From positions 1-53,245 of the IMG/VR virus record IMGVR_UViG_3300032246_001650: a DNA stretch of 53,245 nt. One strand, 5' to 3'. Source of the stretch: a virus. The notes under the pieces are model-generated. The model saw nothing but the letters and a program-made list of their open reading frames with translations. It did not search any database and was not told the DNA's origin. A program made the translations under genes and the position numbers. Positions 15,442 through 23,468 of the stretch are shown one piece after another. Position 1 is the stretch's first letter. Each line of letters opens with the position of its first letter.

Positions 15442-16221
15442 ATGAATTATAAATTACATTATGATAAGTTAATAGAAAAAGCTAAAAACAGAGTCCTAAA
15501 TAAACATGAATATAATGAAAAACACCATATTATTCCTAGATGTTTAGGAGGAACAAATGATAAAAGTAATATAGTAAAATTATTACCTAAAGAACATTAT
15601 ATAGCTCATTTATTATTATTTAGAGAATATCCTTCAAACCAAAAATTGGCTTATGCTTTTTGGATGATGTGTAATGGAAATAAAAAAGATAAAAGAACTT
15701 ATAAAATCTCAGGAAGATTATATGAAGAAGTACGAACTAAATTTATAGAAATTCTTAAAGAAAGAGAACCTACATTTAAAGGAAAAAATCACACTATTGA
15801 AACTAAAGAAAAAATTTCTAAATCAAAAAAAGGAAAATTACCTCCAGTAACAGGAAAAAAATATTCTCAAGAGTCTAAAGATAAACAAAGTAAAGCTAGA
15901 TTAGGTAAAAAAGATAGTTTAGAAACAAGAATGAAAAAATCTAAATCAATGACTGGGATAAAAAAATCAAAAGAACATGCTTTAAAAATATCTTTAGCTC
16001 AAAAAGGAGAAAATAATAACATGTATGGTGTAACTGGATATAATAATAAAAGATCAAAAATAGTATTTCAATATAACACGGATGGGGATTTTATTAAAGA
16101 ATGGCCTAATGCTAGAATAGCTGCTCAAGAATTAAATTTAAATTACACTGCTATAAATGATTGTTGTAGAGGAAAACAAAAAACATCTCAAGGTTTTATT
16201 TGGAGATACAAAGAAATTTAA
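15442..16221 (+). CDS. HNH homing endonuclease with NUMOD modules
   Basis: 259 aa. N-terminal HNH-like core (NEKHHIIPRCLGGTNDKSNIVKLLPKEHYIAHLLL), middle NUMOD3-like repeats rich in Lys (TKEKISKSKKG, SKDKQSKARLG), C-terminal NUMOD1-like segment (VFQYNTDGDFIKEWPNARIAAQEL). Same module order as the GIY-YIG enzyme at 2619 with a different nuclease head. Free-standing between two operons. Confidence 0.88.
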   Translation: MNYKLHYDKLIEKAKNRVLNKHEYNEKHHIIPRCLGGTNDKSNIVKLLPKEHYIAHLLLFREYPSNQKLAYAFWMMCNGNKKDKRTYKISGRLYEEVRTKFIEILKEREPTFKGKNHTIETKEKISKSKKGKLPPVTGKKYSQESKDKQSKARLGKKDSLETRMKKSKSMTGIKKSKEHALKISLAQKGENNNMYGVTGYNNKRSKIVFQYNTDGDFIKEWPNARIAAQELNLNYTAINDCCRGKQKTSQGFIWRYKEI

Positions 16222-16228
16222 AAACAAA

Positions 16229-16260
16229 TTTGGCTTTTTAAAAAACTATTCGTATATTTA
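16229..16260 (+). promoter_or_regulatory. Phage promoter
   Basis: TTTGGC at 16229 and TCGTATATTTA at 16250; AGAGTTATG start follows at 16283. Confidence 0.7.
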
Positions 16261-16282
16261 AGTATAATAAAAAATAAGAGTT

Positions 16283-16528
16283 ATGACAAACGAAACACAA
16301 CAAACAGCAGTTGAGCAATTGGCTCAAGAGTTATTAACTAAGTATCATATTAAAATAGATGCTTATCCTGAATTTAAACAAGCCAAAGAAATGGAGAAGG
16401 AGCAAATGATTGAATTTTATGTAAAAGGATGTGATGATACTCGTAAGATTAATGAAAATTATGGATTAGAATATGATAAAACATATGGGTTACACTTTTA
16501 CAACGAAACATACGGAGATTTAAAATGA
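16283..16528 (+). CDS. Member of the QAKEMEKE small-protein family, 81 aa
   Basis: MTNETQQTAVEQLAQEL...QAKEMEKEQMIEFY...YNETYGDLK. The same plan recurs at 16525, 23968 and 27672. I recognise the pattern from uncharacterised Bacteroidota phage and prophage ORFs. Helical; function unknown. Its stop overlaps the next start (ATGA). Confidence 0.7.
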   Translation: MTNETQQTAVEQLAQELLTKYHIKIDAYPEFKQAKEMEKEQMIEFYVKGCDDTRKINENYGLEYDKTYGLHFYNETYGDLK

Positions 16529-16890
16529 AAATTTATCAGCACAAACATACAAAAGTATTTATGAGTCAAAATGATTACAACCACTTATCAACACGAGAAA
16601 AAGATGAAATGGTATTGTACAATTCAAACTACAAATTCAATAAAATGACAAACGAAACAAAACAAACAACATTAGAACTATTCGCAATAGCACTTTATGA
16701 AAAAGGATTGCTAAAAGGTAATGGTGATGAAATTCAAGCATTATTACAAGAACATAAAGAAATAGATATGAGGCAACACTTAGATACTTGGCTTCAAGGT
16801 AGAGTAGAAATGAAGCGTAATTTTGATGTTATAAGTAAAGGGAAAACATTTGAAGAATTTTGGGAAGAAACATACGGAGGTAACAAATGA
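16525..16890 (+). CDS. Fused member of the same family, 121 aa
   Basis: Residues 1-40 (MKIYQHKHTKVFMSQNDYNHL) form an extra module; residues 41-121 start again with MTNETKQTTLELFAIAL and end ETYGGNK like the family members. An internal ATG at 16645 could give the short form. The last codons contain GGAGGT, a Shine-Dalgarno-like stretch. Confidence 0.65.
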   Translation: MKIYQHKHTKVFMSQNDYNHLSTREKDEMVLYNSNYKFNKMTNETKQTTLELFAIALYEKGLLKGNGDEIQALLQEHKEIDMRQHLDTWLQGRVEMKRNFDVISKGKTFEEFWEETYGGNK

Positions 16891-16900
16891 AAACCTCCTG

Positions 16901-16932
16901 TTTGGCTCTCGTATATCCAGATGTTATATTTA
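16901..16932 (+). promoter_or_regulatory. Phage promoter with CCTC upstream element
   Basis: TTTGGC at 16901, TGTTATATTTA at 16922, preceded by AACCTCCTG. Nearly the same sequence (GTATATCCAGATGTTATATTTA) occurs at 29112-29133. Confidence 0.75.
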
Positions 16933-16959
16933 TCAGGTAATAAAAAATAAATAAAGGTT

Positions 16960-17211
16960 ATGTATAGAATTAACGAAAATTTAAGTAAAGAAGGAATACT
17001 ATCATTAAATATAAATGAATCTCAAACAATTATATTTAAAGATAGAAAATATTATATTGAAAATCCTAAAGGAAAAGAAAAAGTATTTGCTTTTTCAGAT
17101 CCAGAATTAAAACAAATAGTTAAAATAAATAATAAAACATTAATGTTTAATATTAAAGATTTAGAAGATATTTTAATAAATAAACAGTTATATTTTAAAA
17201 ATGAAAAATAA
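16960..17211 (+). CDS. Hypothetical protein, 83 aa, with duplicated N-terminus
   Basis: The first 11 residues (MYRINENLSKE), its leader and its promoter match those of the 29157 gene, after which the two proteins are unrelated. The remainder is beta-rich and Lys-rich (ESQTIIFKDRKYYIENPKGKEKVF). Looks like an expression cassette placed on a different body. Function unknown. Confidence 0.65.
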   Translation: MYRINENLSKEGILSLNINESQTIIFKDRKYYIENPKGKEKVFAFSDPELKQIVKINNKTLMFNIKDLEDILINKQLYFKNEK

Positions 17212-17243
17212 GCTTGGGAAACTAAGTTTTTTTGTTATATTAA
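17212..17243 (+). promoter_or_regulatory. Terminator-promoter hybrid
   Basis: CTTGG-GAAA-CTAAG hairpin (about 17213-17226, one G-T pair) followed by seven T that run into TGTTATATTAA. The -33 box is only CTTGGG, so promoter strength is uncertain. Confidence 0.55.
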
Positions 17244-17267
17244 CCTTATAAAAAAAAAAAATTATCT

Positions 17268-17480
17268 ATGGAAAGATTTGCAATTAAACACAAACCAACA
17301 GGAAAGTTCTTACATGAAGATGAAGGAGGTACATGGTTAATAGAAGAATCAGATAGTTTTATTACCTTTGGTGATAAAAAACAAGCTGATGAAATATTTA
17401 GTTATTATTGTGAAAATGATGTTATTGAAACAGAAAATGGTGATTTTAACATCAATGAATTTGAAGTAACAAAATTATAA
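17268..17480 (+). CDS. Hypothetical protein, 70 aa
   Basis: MERFAIKHKPTGKFLHEDEGGTW... then DKKQADEIFSYYC; the pattern recalls small phage proteins that describe a residue-rich beta/alpha fold, not named. Acidic. Confidence 0.6.
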   Translation: MERFAIKHKPTGKFLHEDEGGTWLIEESDSFITFGDKKQADEIFSYYCENDVIETENGDFNINEFEVTKL

Positions 17481-17486
17481 AAACAG

Positions 17487-17519
17487 TTTGGAAGACTAAG
17501 AAATAGATGTTATATTAAT
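17487..17519 (+). promoter_or_regulatory. Phage promoter
   Basis: TTTGGA at 17487 and TGTTATATTAA at 17508. Confidence 0.65.
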
Positions 17520-17542
17520 ATTATAAGAAAAAATAAAAAGTT

Positions 17543-17725
17543 ATGCCTCCAGAAGATTATTATGTAACAACAATCCATATTTCAATGGATGAATTTCAAA
17601 ACATTTTTCCATGGTTTGAAAATCTAACAGACGGAATGCCTGTTGAAGAACCTAAAGCAAAACGTGGTAGAAAACCTAAAGCACATCGTGTGACAGAACA
17701 AACAATTGAAATGAAACAAGCTTAA
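17543..17725 (+). CDS. Small protein with AT-hook-like motif, 60 aa
   Basis: Acidic/aromatic N-terminal half, then KAKRGRKPKAHR at about 39-50, which matches the AT-hook core GRKP flanked by basic residues. Binding to AT-rich DNA is plausible in this genome. Otherwise unrecognised. Confidence 0.6.
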   Translation: MPPEDYYVTTIHISMDEFQNIFPWFENLTDGMPVEEPKAKRGRKPKAHRVTEQTIEMKQA

Positions 17726-17728
17726 AAT

Positions 17729-17947
17729 ATGATAAAAAATATATTATTAGTAACTTTATTCTTGATGATTGTTGTGTTAACTGTATATTTTAATATATTT
17801 GGTGTACAACTTATTGTTAGTTTATTAAATGCGGCGGATAATTTTCAATTATTAGTAGGAGCTGTTATTATGATTATAACAGTTGCTGTTGATGTTTATG
17901 CTTCATTGTTTATTATTAAAGAAATTAAAGAAATTATAAAATGGTAG
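17729..17947 (+). CDS. Two-pass membrane protein, 72 aa
   Basis: Starts 3 nt after the AT-hook gene. Hydrophobic segments at about 3-24 and 42-66. Overlaps the next gene by 7 nt; the pair precedes the SPFH gene and may form a membrane complex with it. Confidence 0.6.
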   Translation: MIKNILLVTLFLMIVVLTVYFNIFGVQLIVSLLNAADNFQLLVGAVIMIITVAVDVYASLFIIKEIKEIIKW

Positions 17948-18372
17948 TACTATTTATTTTAATTATAATGGCAGCATCAATCGCTGGGTTAATATATTGG
18001 ATGCAGTTTGATGTGCATCTAAATAGTAAAAAAGAACTTATTATTAAAGATGGATTGGTTAAAGAATTGATTGAAAAAGCAGTTAATAATCCTGATCCTG
18101 ATTCAATTATTATTCATGATGATGGTAAACATATTACTATGGGTAGAACATTAATAAAAGGTGAAGGATATAATGTATGTTTTTGGTTTCCATATAAAAT
18201 AACTATTTTATCTAAAGATTTTAATGACCGAGTAACAAATGATGATTGGGGATATGATGTAGGTTATATCAAACGTTACAGTAAAGATTATGCTTTAGTT
18301 AAAAAACTAATGGTACCAAAAGCAGATAACATTGAACAAAAACAAAGACAAAAATTAAATCTAAATAAATAA
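17941..18372 (+). CDS. Membrane-anchored hypothetical protein, 143 aa
   Basis: One N-terminal membrane segment (about 3-22), then a soluble domain (ELIEKAVNNPDPDSIIIHDDGKHITMGRTL, YNVCFWFPYKI). No family recognised. Immediately upstream of the SPFH gene (4 nt gap), suggesting a shared function. Confidence 0.6.
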   Translation: MVVLFILIIMAASIAGLIYWMQFDVHLNSKKELIIKDGLVKELIEKAVNNPDPDSIIIHDDGKHITMGRTLIKGEGYNVCFWFPYKITILSKDFNDRVTNDDWGYDVGYIKRYSKDYALVKKLMVPKADNIEQKQRQKLNLNK

Positions 18373-18376
18373 AAAA

Positions 18377-19228
18377 ATGAGTACATTTTCAAGAGTAGCA
18401 ATCGCGTTCGGAGTAATTGCGTTGTTAGTATTATCAGTAATTGGAGTTGAGCCTATTGATGCCGGTCACGTAGGTGTTAAAGTAAATTTGATCGGAACAG
18501 GTAAAGGAGTAGACAATGCTACTGAAGTTACTGGTTGGGTGTTTTACAATCGTTTTACTACTAAGGTAGTTGAGTTTCCAACTTTTATTCGCCATAAGGA
18601 ATATAAGAAAGAAGGTGAGATTGATGAGTCATTTGTAATTAACTCTAAAGACGGTTCAGAGTTTCACGTATCACCTTTACTAAACTATTCAGTTAAGCGT
18701 GAAAAAGTACCTTATATCTTTACTAAATACAGAGTTGAATTAGATCAAATTGAACAGGGTTTCTTAAAAACAGCAGTTTATGATGCGTTTAGAGTAGTAG
18801 CTAATAGTTATACAGCTGATGAATTGATTAGTAATAGAGAATTGTTTGAAAATAAAGTTAGATTGAATCTAGAAAAACATTTGACTCCTGAAGGATTTAT
18901 TTTAGCTCAATTTACTTCAAATCTAATTTATCCAGAAACATTTAAACGCGCTATTGAAGCTAAAAACAACGCGGTTCAAACAGCATTAACTGCCGAGAAT
19001 CAAGTTAAAACAGCTGAAGCACAAGCACGTATTAAAGTAGCAACTGCTGAAGGTAACGCACAAGCAATGTTGACAAGTGCTAAAGCTGAAGCTGAATCAA
19101 ACAGATTGAGACAACAAACATTGACACCTATGTTGTTACAACAAATGTGGGTTGAAAAATGGAATGGTGAATTGCCAAGTACAGTGTTAGGTCAAGGTAG
19201 TAATACATTCTACGGATTAAATAAATAA
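18377..19228 (+). CDS. SPFH/prohibitin-like membrane protein
   Basis: 283 aa. Membrane segment at about 7-25, SPFH/band 7 domain from about 30 to 200 (VGVKVNLIGTGKGV, VEFPTFIRHKEY, VINSKDGSEFHVSPLLNYSV), then an Ala/Glu/Gln-rich coiled coil (AENQVKTAEAQARIKVATAEGNAQA) and conserved tail. Family members form cage-like membrane oligomers that organise domains or regulate proteases. In a phage it could stabilise membranes or block host proteases; unproven. Confidence 0.85.
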   Translation: MSTFSRVAIAFGVIALLVLSVIGVEPIDAGHVGVKVNLIGTGKGVDNATEVTGWVFYNRFTTKVVEFPTFIRHKEYKKEGEIDESFVINSKDGSEFHVSPLLNYSVKREKVPYIFTKYRVELDQIEQGFLKTAVYDAFRVVANSYTADELISNRELFENKVRLNLEKHLTPEGFILAQFTSNLIYPETFKRAIEAKNNAVQTALTAENQVKTAEAQARIKVATAEGNAQAMLTSAKAEAESNRLRQQTLTPMLLQQMWVEKWNGELPSTVLGQGSNTFYGLNK

Positions 19229-19236
19229 TAAATAAT

Positions 19237-19512
19237 ATGAGAAACGAAATAGTAATGGAACCAACTGTTGAAAGAGTATCAATGGAACAAGAAGAAAAAA
19301 TGGTTGAAAAAGAATATAGACCATCTAAATCAGAATTGTTAAGAGATTATGAAATCAATATTCAATTTCTAAACAGAGGATGTGTTGTGAGAGTAGGATG
19401 TAAGTCAATCGCTTTTACAGATATTAATGAAGCAATGGCTGAAATTAATGAGTATGTAACTGGTGATACTTATGAAGTACAAAAAAGATGGCGTAAGCTA
19501 TTAGATATGTAA
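19237..19512 (+). CDS. Hypothetical protein, 91 aa
   Basis: Charged N-terminal helix followed by a small domain ending with FLNRGCVVRVGCKSIAFTDINEAMAEINEYV, a pattern common in uncharacterised Bacteroidota phage ORFs. Function unknown. Confidence 0.65.
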   Translation: MRNEIVMEPTVERVSMEQEEKMVEKEYRPSKSELLRDYEINIQFLNRGCVVRVGCKSIAFTDINEAMAEINEYVTGDTYEVQKRWRKLLDM

Positions 19513-19537
19513 AAAAATAATTAAAACATTTTCAAAT

Positions 19538-19573
19538 GAGGCTTGGTTATCCAGGCCTCTTTTGTTATATTAA
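19538..19573 (+). promoter_or_regulatory. Terminator-promoter hybrid, leaderless
   Basis: GAGGCTTGG (19538-19546) pairs with CCAGGCCTC (19551-19559, one G-T pair) around TTAT, then TTTT and TGTTATATTAA. The next ATG (19579) follows the -7 box within about 8 nt. Confidence 0.75.
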
Positions 19574-19578
19574 CATAG

Positions 19579-20001
19579 ATGAAAAAGTTTATATATTTGG
19601 ATGATGTGAGAACACCTAATGATCAATTTTGGGTTGTAGTTAGAAACTATGATGAGTTTGTAAATACAATTACTGAAATTGGTTTAGAAAATATTGAGCT
19701 TATATCTTTAGATCATGATTTAGGAGATACAGCTATGATGGAATGGCACACTAATGTTGCTCGTAATTTTACTTTGAATTATGATAATATTAAAGAAAAA
19801 ACAGGTATGGATTGTACTAAATGGTTAGTTGAGCAATGGATGAATGGTGCTCCAGTTTGTAAAGTAATGGTTCATTCAGCTAACGCAATTGGTTCTGCCA
19901 ATATGATGGGCTATATTAACAATTATAAACATGTTAGTCGTTTAGTACAGGATTGTGCTAGATGGATTGTACCGCACACTATAGAAACTCAAATTGGTTA
20001 A
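19579..20001 (+). CDS. Cyclic-phosphate-processing receiver-like protein (cREC)
   Basis: 140 aa. YLDDVRTP (5-12), LISLDHDLGD (about 41-50) and VMVHSANAIGSANMMGY (about 96-112) match the cREC family, a receiver-like fold predicted in the literature to process cyclic-phosphate RNA ends. It lies in the same window as the kinase, ligase and CCA enzyme, which supports an RNA-repair role. Activity of the family is predicted, not shown here. Confidence 0.75.
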   Translation: MKKFIYLDDVRTPNDQFWVVVRNYDEFVNTITEIGLENIELISLDHDLGDTAMMEWHTNVARNFTLNYDNIKEKTGMDCTKWLVEQWMNGAPVCKVMVHSANAIGSANMMGYINNYKHVSRLVQDCARWIVPHTIETQIG

Positions 20002-20004
20002 GTT

Positions 20005-20139
20005 ATGATTTGGTTAGCAAGAATATTTACTTTTTTAGCAACAGTATTAATAATGTGGGCTATAATTGCTGTTATAGTTATAGCTCAAGATAAATGGTAC
20101 ACTTATAAAATAAATAAAAAATATAAAGATAAAAAATAA
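20005..20139 (+). CDS. Single-pass membrane protein, 44 aa
   Basis: AAGTTATG start 3 nt after the receiver-like gene. Hydrophobic segment at about 6-27, basic C-terminal tail (KINKKYKDKK). Confidence 0.5.
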   Translation: MIWLARIFTFLATVLIMWAIIAVIVIAQDKWYTYKINKKYKDKK

Positions 20140-20144
20140 AAATC

Positions 20145-20495
20145 ATGTCAGAAAAACAAGTTATAATGTCAAAGGTTGAATTTGACAGTATGGAAGAAGA
20201 ATTAACTAACCTAAGACAAATTGTTAAAGATAAGACAATCTCTATAATCAAGACACCCCATTTAGCTTGGAATTATCACTCTACTTATGTAGATAGTTAT
20301 ATCCAACAATATGTTTTTGGTGTTGAAGAAAGTGAAGTTGTAAAAACAATAGCAGAAGAACTTGAGAAAGTAAGAAAAGAGAGGGATGAAAATTACCAAC
20401 AAATTAGCAATTTAGAACTTAGTAACAATTGGTTAAAAGAAGAAAAAGATAAGTGGAAAAACTTACCTTGGTATAAAAGATTATTTATAAAATAA
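20145..20495 (+). CDS. Coiled-coil hypothetical protein, 116 aa
   Basis: Two helical, heptad-like stretches (about 8-30 and 66-105) flanking HLAWNYHSTYVDSYIQQYVFG. Ends LPWYKRLF. Not recognised. Confidence 0.6.
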   Translation: MSEKQVIMSKVEFDSMEEELTNLRQIVKDKTISIIKTPHLAWNYHSTYVDSYIQQYVFGVEESEVVKTIAEELEKVRKERDENYQQISNLELSNNWLKEEKDKWKNLPWYKRLFIK

Positions 20496-20496
20496 A

Positions 20497-20679
20497 ATGA
20501 AAATAACACAAGATTTAATTGAATGTTTAGATAAAAATAAAATAACTTTAGACTCATCTTATACTGAATTTAGTGAAATATTAGAACAATATGAATTTGA
20601 AAATAATATTGAATTTGAAGAAGAAGAGGTGATAGACCTAATGTTTGAATACCAAAAGATTATAAGAAAAAGACAGTAA
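20497..20679 (+). CDS. Small acidic protein, 60 aa
   Basis: 1 nt after the preceding stop. Glu-rich centre (EFENNIEFEEEEVIDLMFEY). Function unknown. Confidence 0.55.
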   Translation: MKITQDLIECLDKNKITLDSSYTEFSEILEQYEFENNIEFEEEEVIDLMFEYQKIIRKRQ

Positions 20680-20683
20680 AATT

Positions 20684-20890
20684 ATGGAAGTACTTTTTAT
20701 AATAAGTTACATAATAAGTTTTTTAATTTCTTTTGGAGTTATAATTTTATCATGGGTGAATAGGGATAAAAATATACTAAATCTTGGAATTGTATTACTA
20801 ATAACAAGTATATTAGTGGGATTCATTTCAGGTTTTGTGATACTAGGACTTATTGGTATATTAGTAATAGATTATAGATATAATAAATAA
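20684..20890 (+). CDS. Two-pass membrane protein, 68 aa
   Basis: ISYIISF at the N-terminus, a WVNRDKN loop, then SILVGFISGF. The same layout occurs in the 24864 protein, so they look like paralogues. Function unknown. Confidence 0.6.
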   Translation: MEVLFIISYIISFLISFGVIILSWVNRDKNILNLGIVLLITSILVGFISGFVILGLIGILVIDYRYNK

Positions 20891-20904
20891 AAATACAAAA
20901 ATAA

Positions 20905-20937
20905 TTTGGAATTTAAAAAATAATTAATTATATTAAT
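20905..20937 (+). promoter_or_regulatory. Phage promoter, leaderless
   Basis: TTTGGA at 20905 and AATTATATTAA from 20926; the phosphatase ATG is at 20941. Confidence 0.6.
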
Positions 20938-20940
20938 ATT

Positions 20941-21732
20941 ATGAAAACAGTAATTCTTGGTGATTCGCATGGAAGAGATTTGTGGAAACAAATCGTTGAA
21001 ATTGAAAATGATGCTGACCGCATTATATTTTTAGGAGATTATTTTGACTCATTTGACATACCAGGTGTAGTTCAATTACAAAATTTTCTAGACATAGTTG
21101 AATTTAAAAAGAATTCAGATAAGGAAGTAATATTGTTGTTTGGTAATCATGATTATCATTACATGCCTGGTTTTACAGGTTATGGTTATTCAGGTTATCA
21201 ATCAGGAATGGCTTATCAGTTTAGAGATGCTATTGAACAAAACTTAGAACATTTTCAAATGGTTTATTTATTCAATGATGTTTTATGTTCGCATGCGGGT
21301 ATTAGTCCTGAATGGTTAGAAATGTCATTTGGTAAACCTAATGATGAATCCGGACATAACTGGAATATTGATATAATAGATGGTATCAAACATGTTGTTG
21401 AATTAATTAATGATCATTTTAAATATAAACCATCAATATTTGAATTTAATGGTTTTAATGGTTATGGTGATAACACATGGCAAACACCTATTTGGATTCG
21501 TCCTAATTCATTATTGAAAGCAAATAAAAAAGATCCTAGGTTGAAAGACCAAATAATTCAAGTAGTAGGTCATACAGGTGTTAAAGATATCTTCAGTTCT
21601 GTTTTAGCAACTGAAAAATCAATGGGTGGTAGATATTATTTGAATGATGCTATTGAATCAAGAGGTTATTTAGTTCATGAGAATGGTAAATTTATCCCTA
21701 AAGAAGTAAGTAATGACACAGCAGGAGTTTGA
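20941..21732 (+). CDS. PPP-type metallophosphatase
   Basis: 263 aa. ILGDSHGRD (DxH, 6-14), FLGDYFDSFD (GDxxD), LFGNHDYHY (GNHD), CSHAGISPEW and VVGHT give the complete set of metal ligands of serine/threonine- or ApaH-type phosphatases. Substrate unknown; second phosphoesterase in the window. Overlaps the next gene by 20 nt. Confidence 0.85.
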   Translation: MKTVILGDSHGRDLWKQIVEIENDADRIIFLGDYFDSFDIPGVVQLQNFLDIVEFKKNSDKEVILLFGNHDYHYMPGFTGYGYSGYQSGMAYQFRDAIEQNLEHFQMVYLFNDVLCSHAGISPEWLEMSFGKPNDESGHNWNIDIIDGIKHVVELINDHFKYKPSIFEFNGFNGYGDNTWQTPIWIRPNSLLKANKKDPRLKDQIIQVVGHTGVKDIFSSVLATEKSMGGRYYLNDAIESRGYLVHENGKFIPKEVSNDTAGV

Positions 21733-21886
21733 ACTAAATAGACAAAAATGGATCAAAGAATGGGCTGATAAATGGAGATTACTTGATATTGATTTTGAAG
21801 CTTATATGCTTATGCAAGGTATGAGTCCAGATGAATATAAAAAAATGAATGAAGAAAGTTGGAAAGTAAATAACAATGAAAAATAA
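21713..21886 (+). CDS. Small protein, 57 aa
   Basis: MTQQEFELNRQKWIKEWADKWR; helical, Trp-rich; start inside the end of the phosphatase gene. Function unknown. Confidence 0.5.
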   Translation: MTQQEFELNRQKWIKEWADKWRLLDIDFEAYMLMQGMSPDEYKKMNEESWKVNNNEK

Positions 21887-21974
21887 AATTGATTGGGATA
21901 AAGTTAAAACAACTATTTACTTAGTTGTATGGTTGGTTTTAATGATAGGTATTCCTTATTTATTCCTTTTGTAA
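21876..21974 (+). CDS. Tiny membrane protein, 32 aa
   Basis: Short charged N-terminus (MKNKIDWDKVK) and one hydrophobic helix. Overlaps the preceding ORF by 11 nt. Confidence 0.45.
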   Translation: MKNKIDWDKVKTTIYLVVWLVLMIGIPYLFLL

Positions 21975-21983
21975 CAATAGATT

Positions 21984-22003
21984 GGATCCTCGAAAGAGGA
22001 TCC
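21984..22003 (+). other. Perfect hairpin with GAAA tetraloop
   Basis: GGATCCTC / GAGGATCC, 8 bp, around GAAA. No T-run follows (ATATATTAAAT), so termination is uncertain; it may be an RNA-stability or processing hairpin at the head of the 22025 operon. Confidence 0.55.
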
Positions 22004-22024
22004 ATATATTAAATAAAATAAGTT

Positions 22025-22243
22025 ATGACAAAATTAAATAAAGAAACAGTATTGCCTTTAGCAGCAATGATGACAGGTAATGTTTACACGGAGGCGTTGA
22101 AACAATCTATGGAATCATTTGATTGGAGTGAAACAATGTATGCTAGATCATCTACACCAAATAGTCCAATGACTAAAAAGCAAGTTAAAGCAAGAGCTAA
22201 AAATAAAGCCGCTCGTAAAGCAAGAAAGAAAAATAAAAAATGA
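22025..22243 (+). CDS. Small protein with basic tail, 72 aa
   Basis: AAGTTATG start. The last 20 residues are almost all Lys, Arg and Ala (KQVKARAKNKAARKARKK), suggesting nucleic-acid binding. First of a coupled run (22240, 22448, 22699). Confidence 0.6.
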   Translation: MTKLNKETVLPLAAMMTGNVYTEALKQSMESFDWSETMYARSSTPNSPMTKKQVKARAKNKAARKARKKNKK

Positions 22244-22455
22244 GCAATCAATATAAAATCACAATCACATTGTTGGATAAAGACGATAATACTCTTGTAT
22301 CAACAGACGCTAAAATGACTCAAGACATCATTTTACATTTGGCTAAAATGCATAAAATAGATGGTTTGCAAGAACTATTTAGTATTGTTAAGGAACAATT
22401 CTTTGAACAAATGCAACAAAATCAAAAAGACCAAATAAATAACTACAATGAATAA
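22240..22455 (+). CDS. Hypothetical protein, 71 aa
   Basis: ATGA-coupled start. Beta-rich start (KITITLLDKDDNTLV) then helices and a Gln-rich tail. Function unknown. Confidence 0.6.
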   Translation: MSNQYKITITLLDKDDNTLVSTDAKMTQDIILHLAKMHKIDGLQELFSIVKEQFFEQMQQNQKDQINNYNE

Positions 22456-22702
22456 TCAAGCAGAACCATCATTACAAGCATCACAAATGTTTGACTTACA
22501 AGTTGAACTATTTTGGAAAACAATTTATAAAGGTCAAGATCTTGATTATGTTGATTGGGAATTACAAAAACATATTAAAAAGTTTGTCCACAAAGAAATC
22601 AATACAGTAATAAAAGCATTATCAAATGTTTTAGAAGGAGAAGAATTTAGCAATGCTTTAAAATATTGGAATGAAGTAAAAGAAGAAGTAGAAAAGTTAT
22701 GA
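22448..22702 (+). CDS. Hypothetical protein, 84 aa
   Basis: Overlaps its neighbours by 8 and 4 nt. Helical, Trp-containing (VELFWKTIYKGQDLDYVDWEL). Function unknown. Confidence 0.6.
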   Translation: MNNQAEPSLQASQMFDLQVELFWKTIYKGQDLDYVDWELQKHIKKFVHKEINTVIKALSNVLEGEEFSNALKYWNEVKEEVEKL

Positions 22703-23046
22703 GACGTGAATTAGGTTTATTTGCTAGATGGATATTAAAACACTATGAAACATCTGATGTTGGTGGTTATTTTTGTTGGAGGGATCCAATGGGTAATATT
22801 GTAACTGAACAAGATATAGTTAACCACTACATAAAAGAGCAAAAACCAGAGGTAGTAGAAACAGAAGAACTACTAGAGAAGTTTGCAAACAAGATTAATA
22901 ACATGCAAGACTTAGATCCAGAGTATAATGAGATTATCTCTCAAAACTTTGATTATCTAACTAGTAGTAAAAAACTTCCTCCACCTCCTCCTCCTAGTAG
23001 AGTTATGGTAAATGGTCAATGGATGGAATTACCTAAGAGCAAATAA
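22699..23046 (+). CDS. Hypothetical protein with polyproline run, 115 aa
   Basis: N-terminal LGLFARWILKHYET is a pattern seen in small Bacteroidota phage ORFs. Near the end KLPPPPPPSRVMVNGQWMEL has six prolines, likely an exposed linker. Function unknown. Confidence 0.6.
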   Translation: MRRELGLFARWILKHYETSDVGGYFCWRDPMGNIVTEQDIVNHYIKEQKPEVVETEELLEKFANKINNMQDLDPEYNEIISQNFDYLTSSKKLPPPPPPSRVMVNGQWMELPKSK

Positions 23047-23048
23047 CC

Positions 23049-23468
23049 ATGTTCAGTAAAGAAGTAGCTGGGAATAGAGAAAGGTATTTTGCTCTACAAG
23101 AAAAATACAAACAAATCATTGATGAGGCCTATAATGATTATTGTAGCACTTTTAATGATTCTATTGTGGAACCAAATACAAAAGAAGTGTTTATTGATAA
23201 ATGTAAACATAGTATAGAGTATTCAACAAAGTGGGGGTTGAAAATTGAAGAAAAGAATTTAACCCGAGATGAACGATACGACTTAATGCCTTCTTTAATT
23301 GGCCATCATCCAGGAAATATTGCTATGAGAAAACAAATAAATAACTTTGAAAGTAACACCCCAGGGGTATCTTATCATGAAGAATGGTTAGACTCATTCT
23401 GGATGCCAACTAAATTAATCACAGTAACATACAACAATGAAATGATTGAAGCTTATGTTTATGAATAA
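23049..23468 (+). CDS. Hypothetical protein, 139 aa
   Basis: Mixed alpha/beta, charged (LQEKYKQIIDEAYNDYC; DLMPSLIGHHPGNIAMRKQINNF). No domain recognised. Followed by an overlapping gene. Confidence 0.6.
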   Translation: MFSKEVAGNRERYFALQEKYKQIIDEAYNDYCSTFNDSIVEPNTKEVFIDKCKHSIEYSTKWGLKIEEKNLTRDERYDLMPSLIGHHPGNIAMRKQINNFESNTPGVSYHEEWLDSFWMPTKLITVTYNNEMIEAYVYE

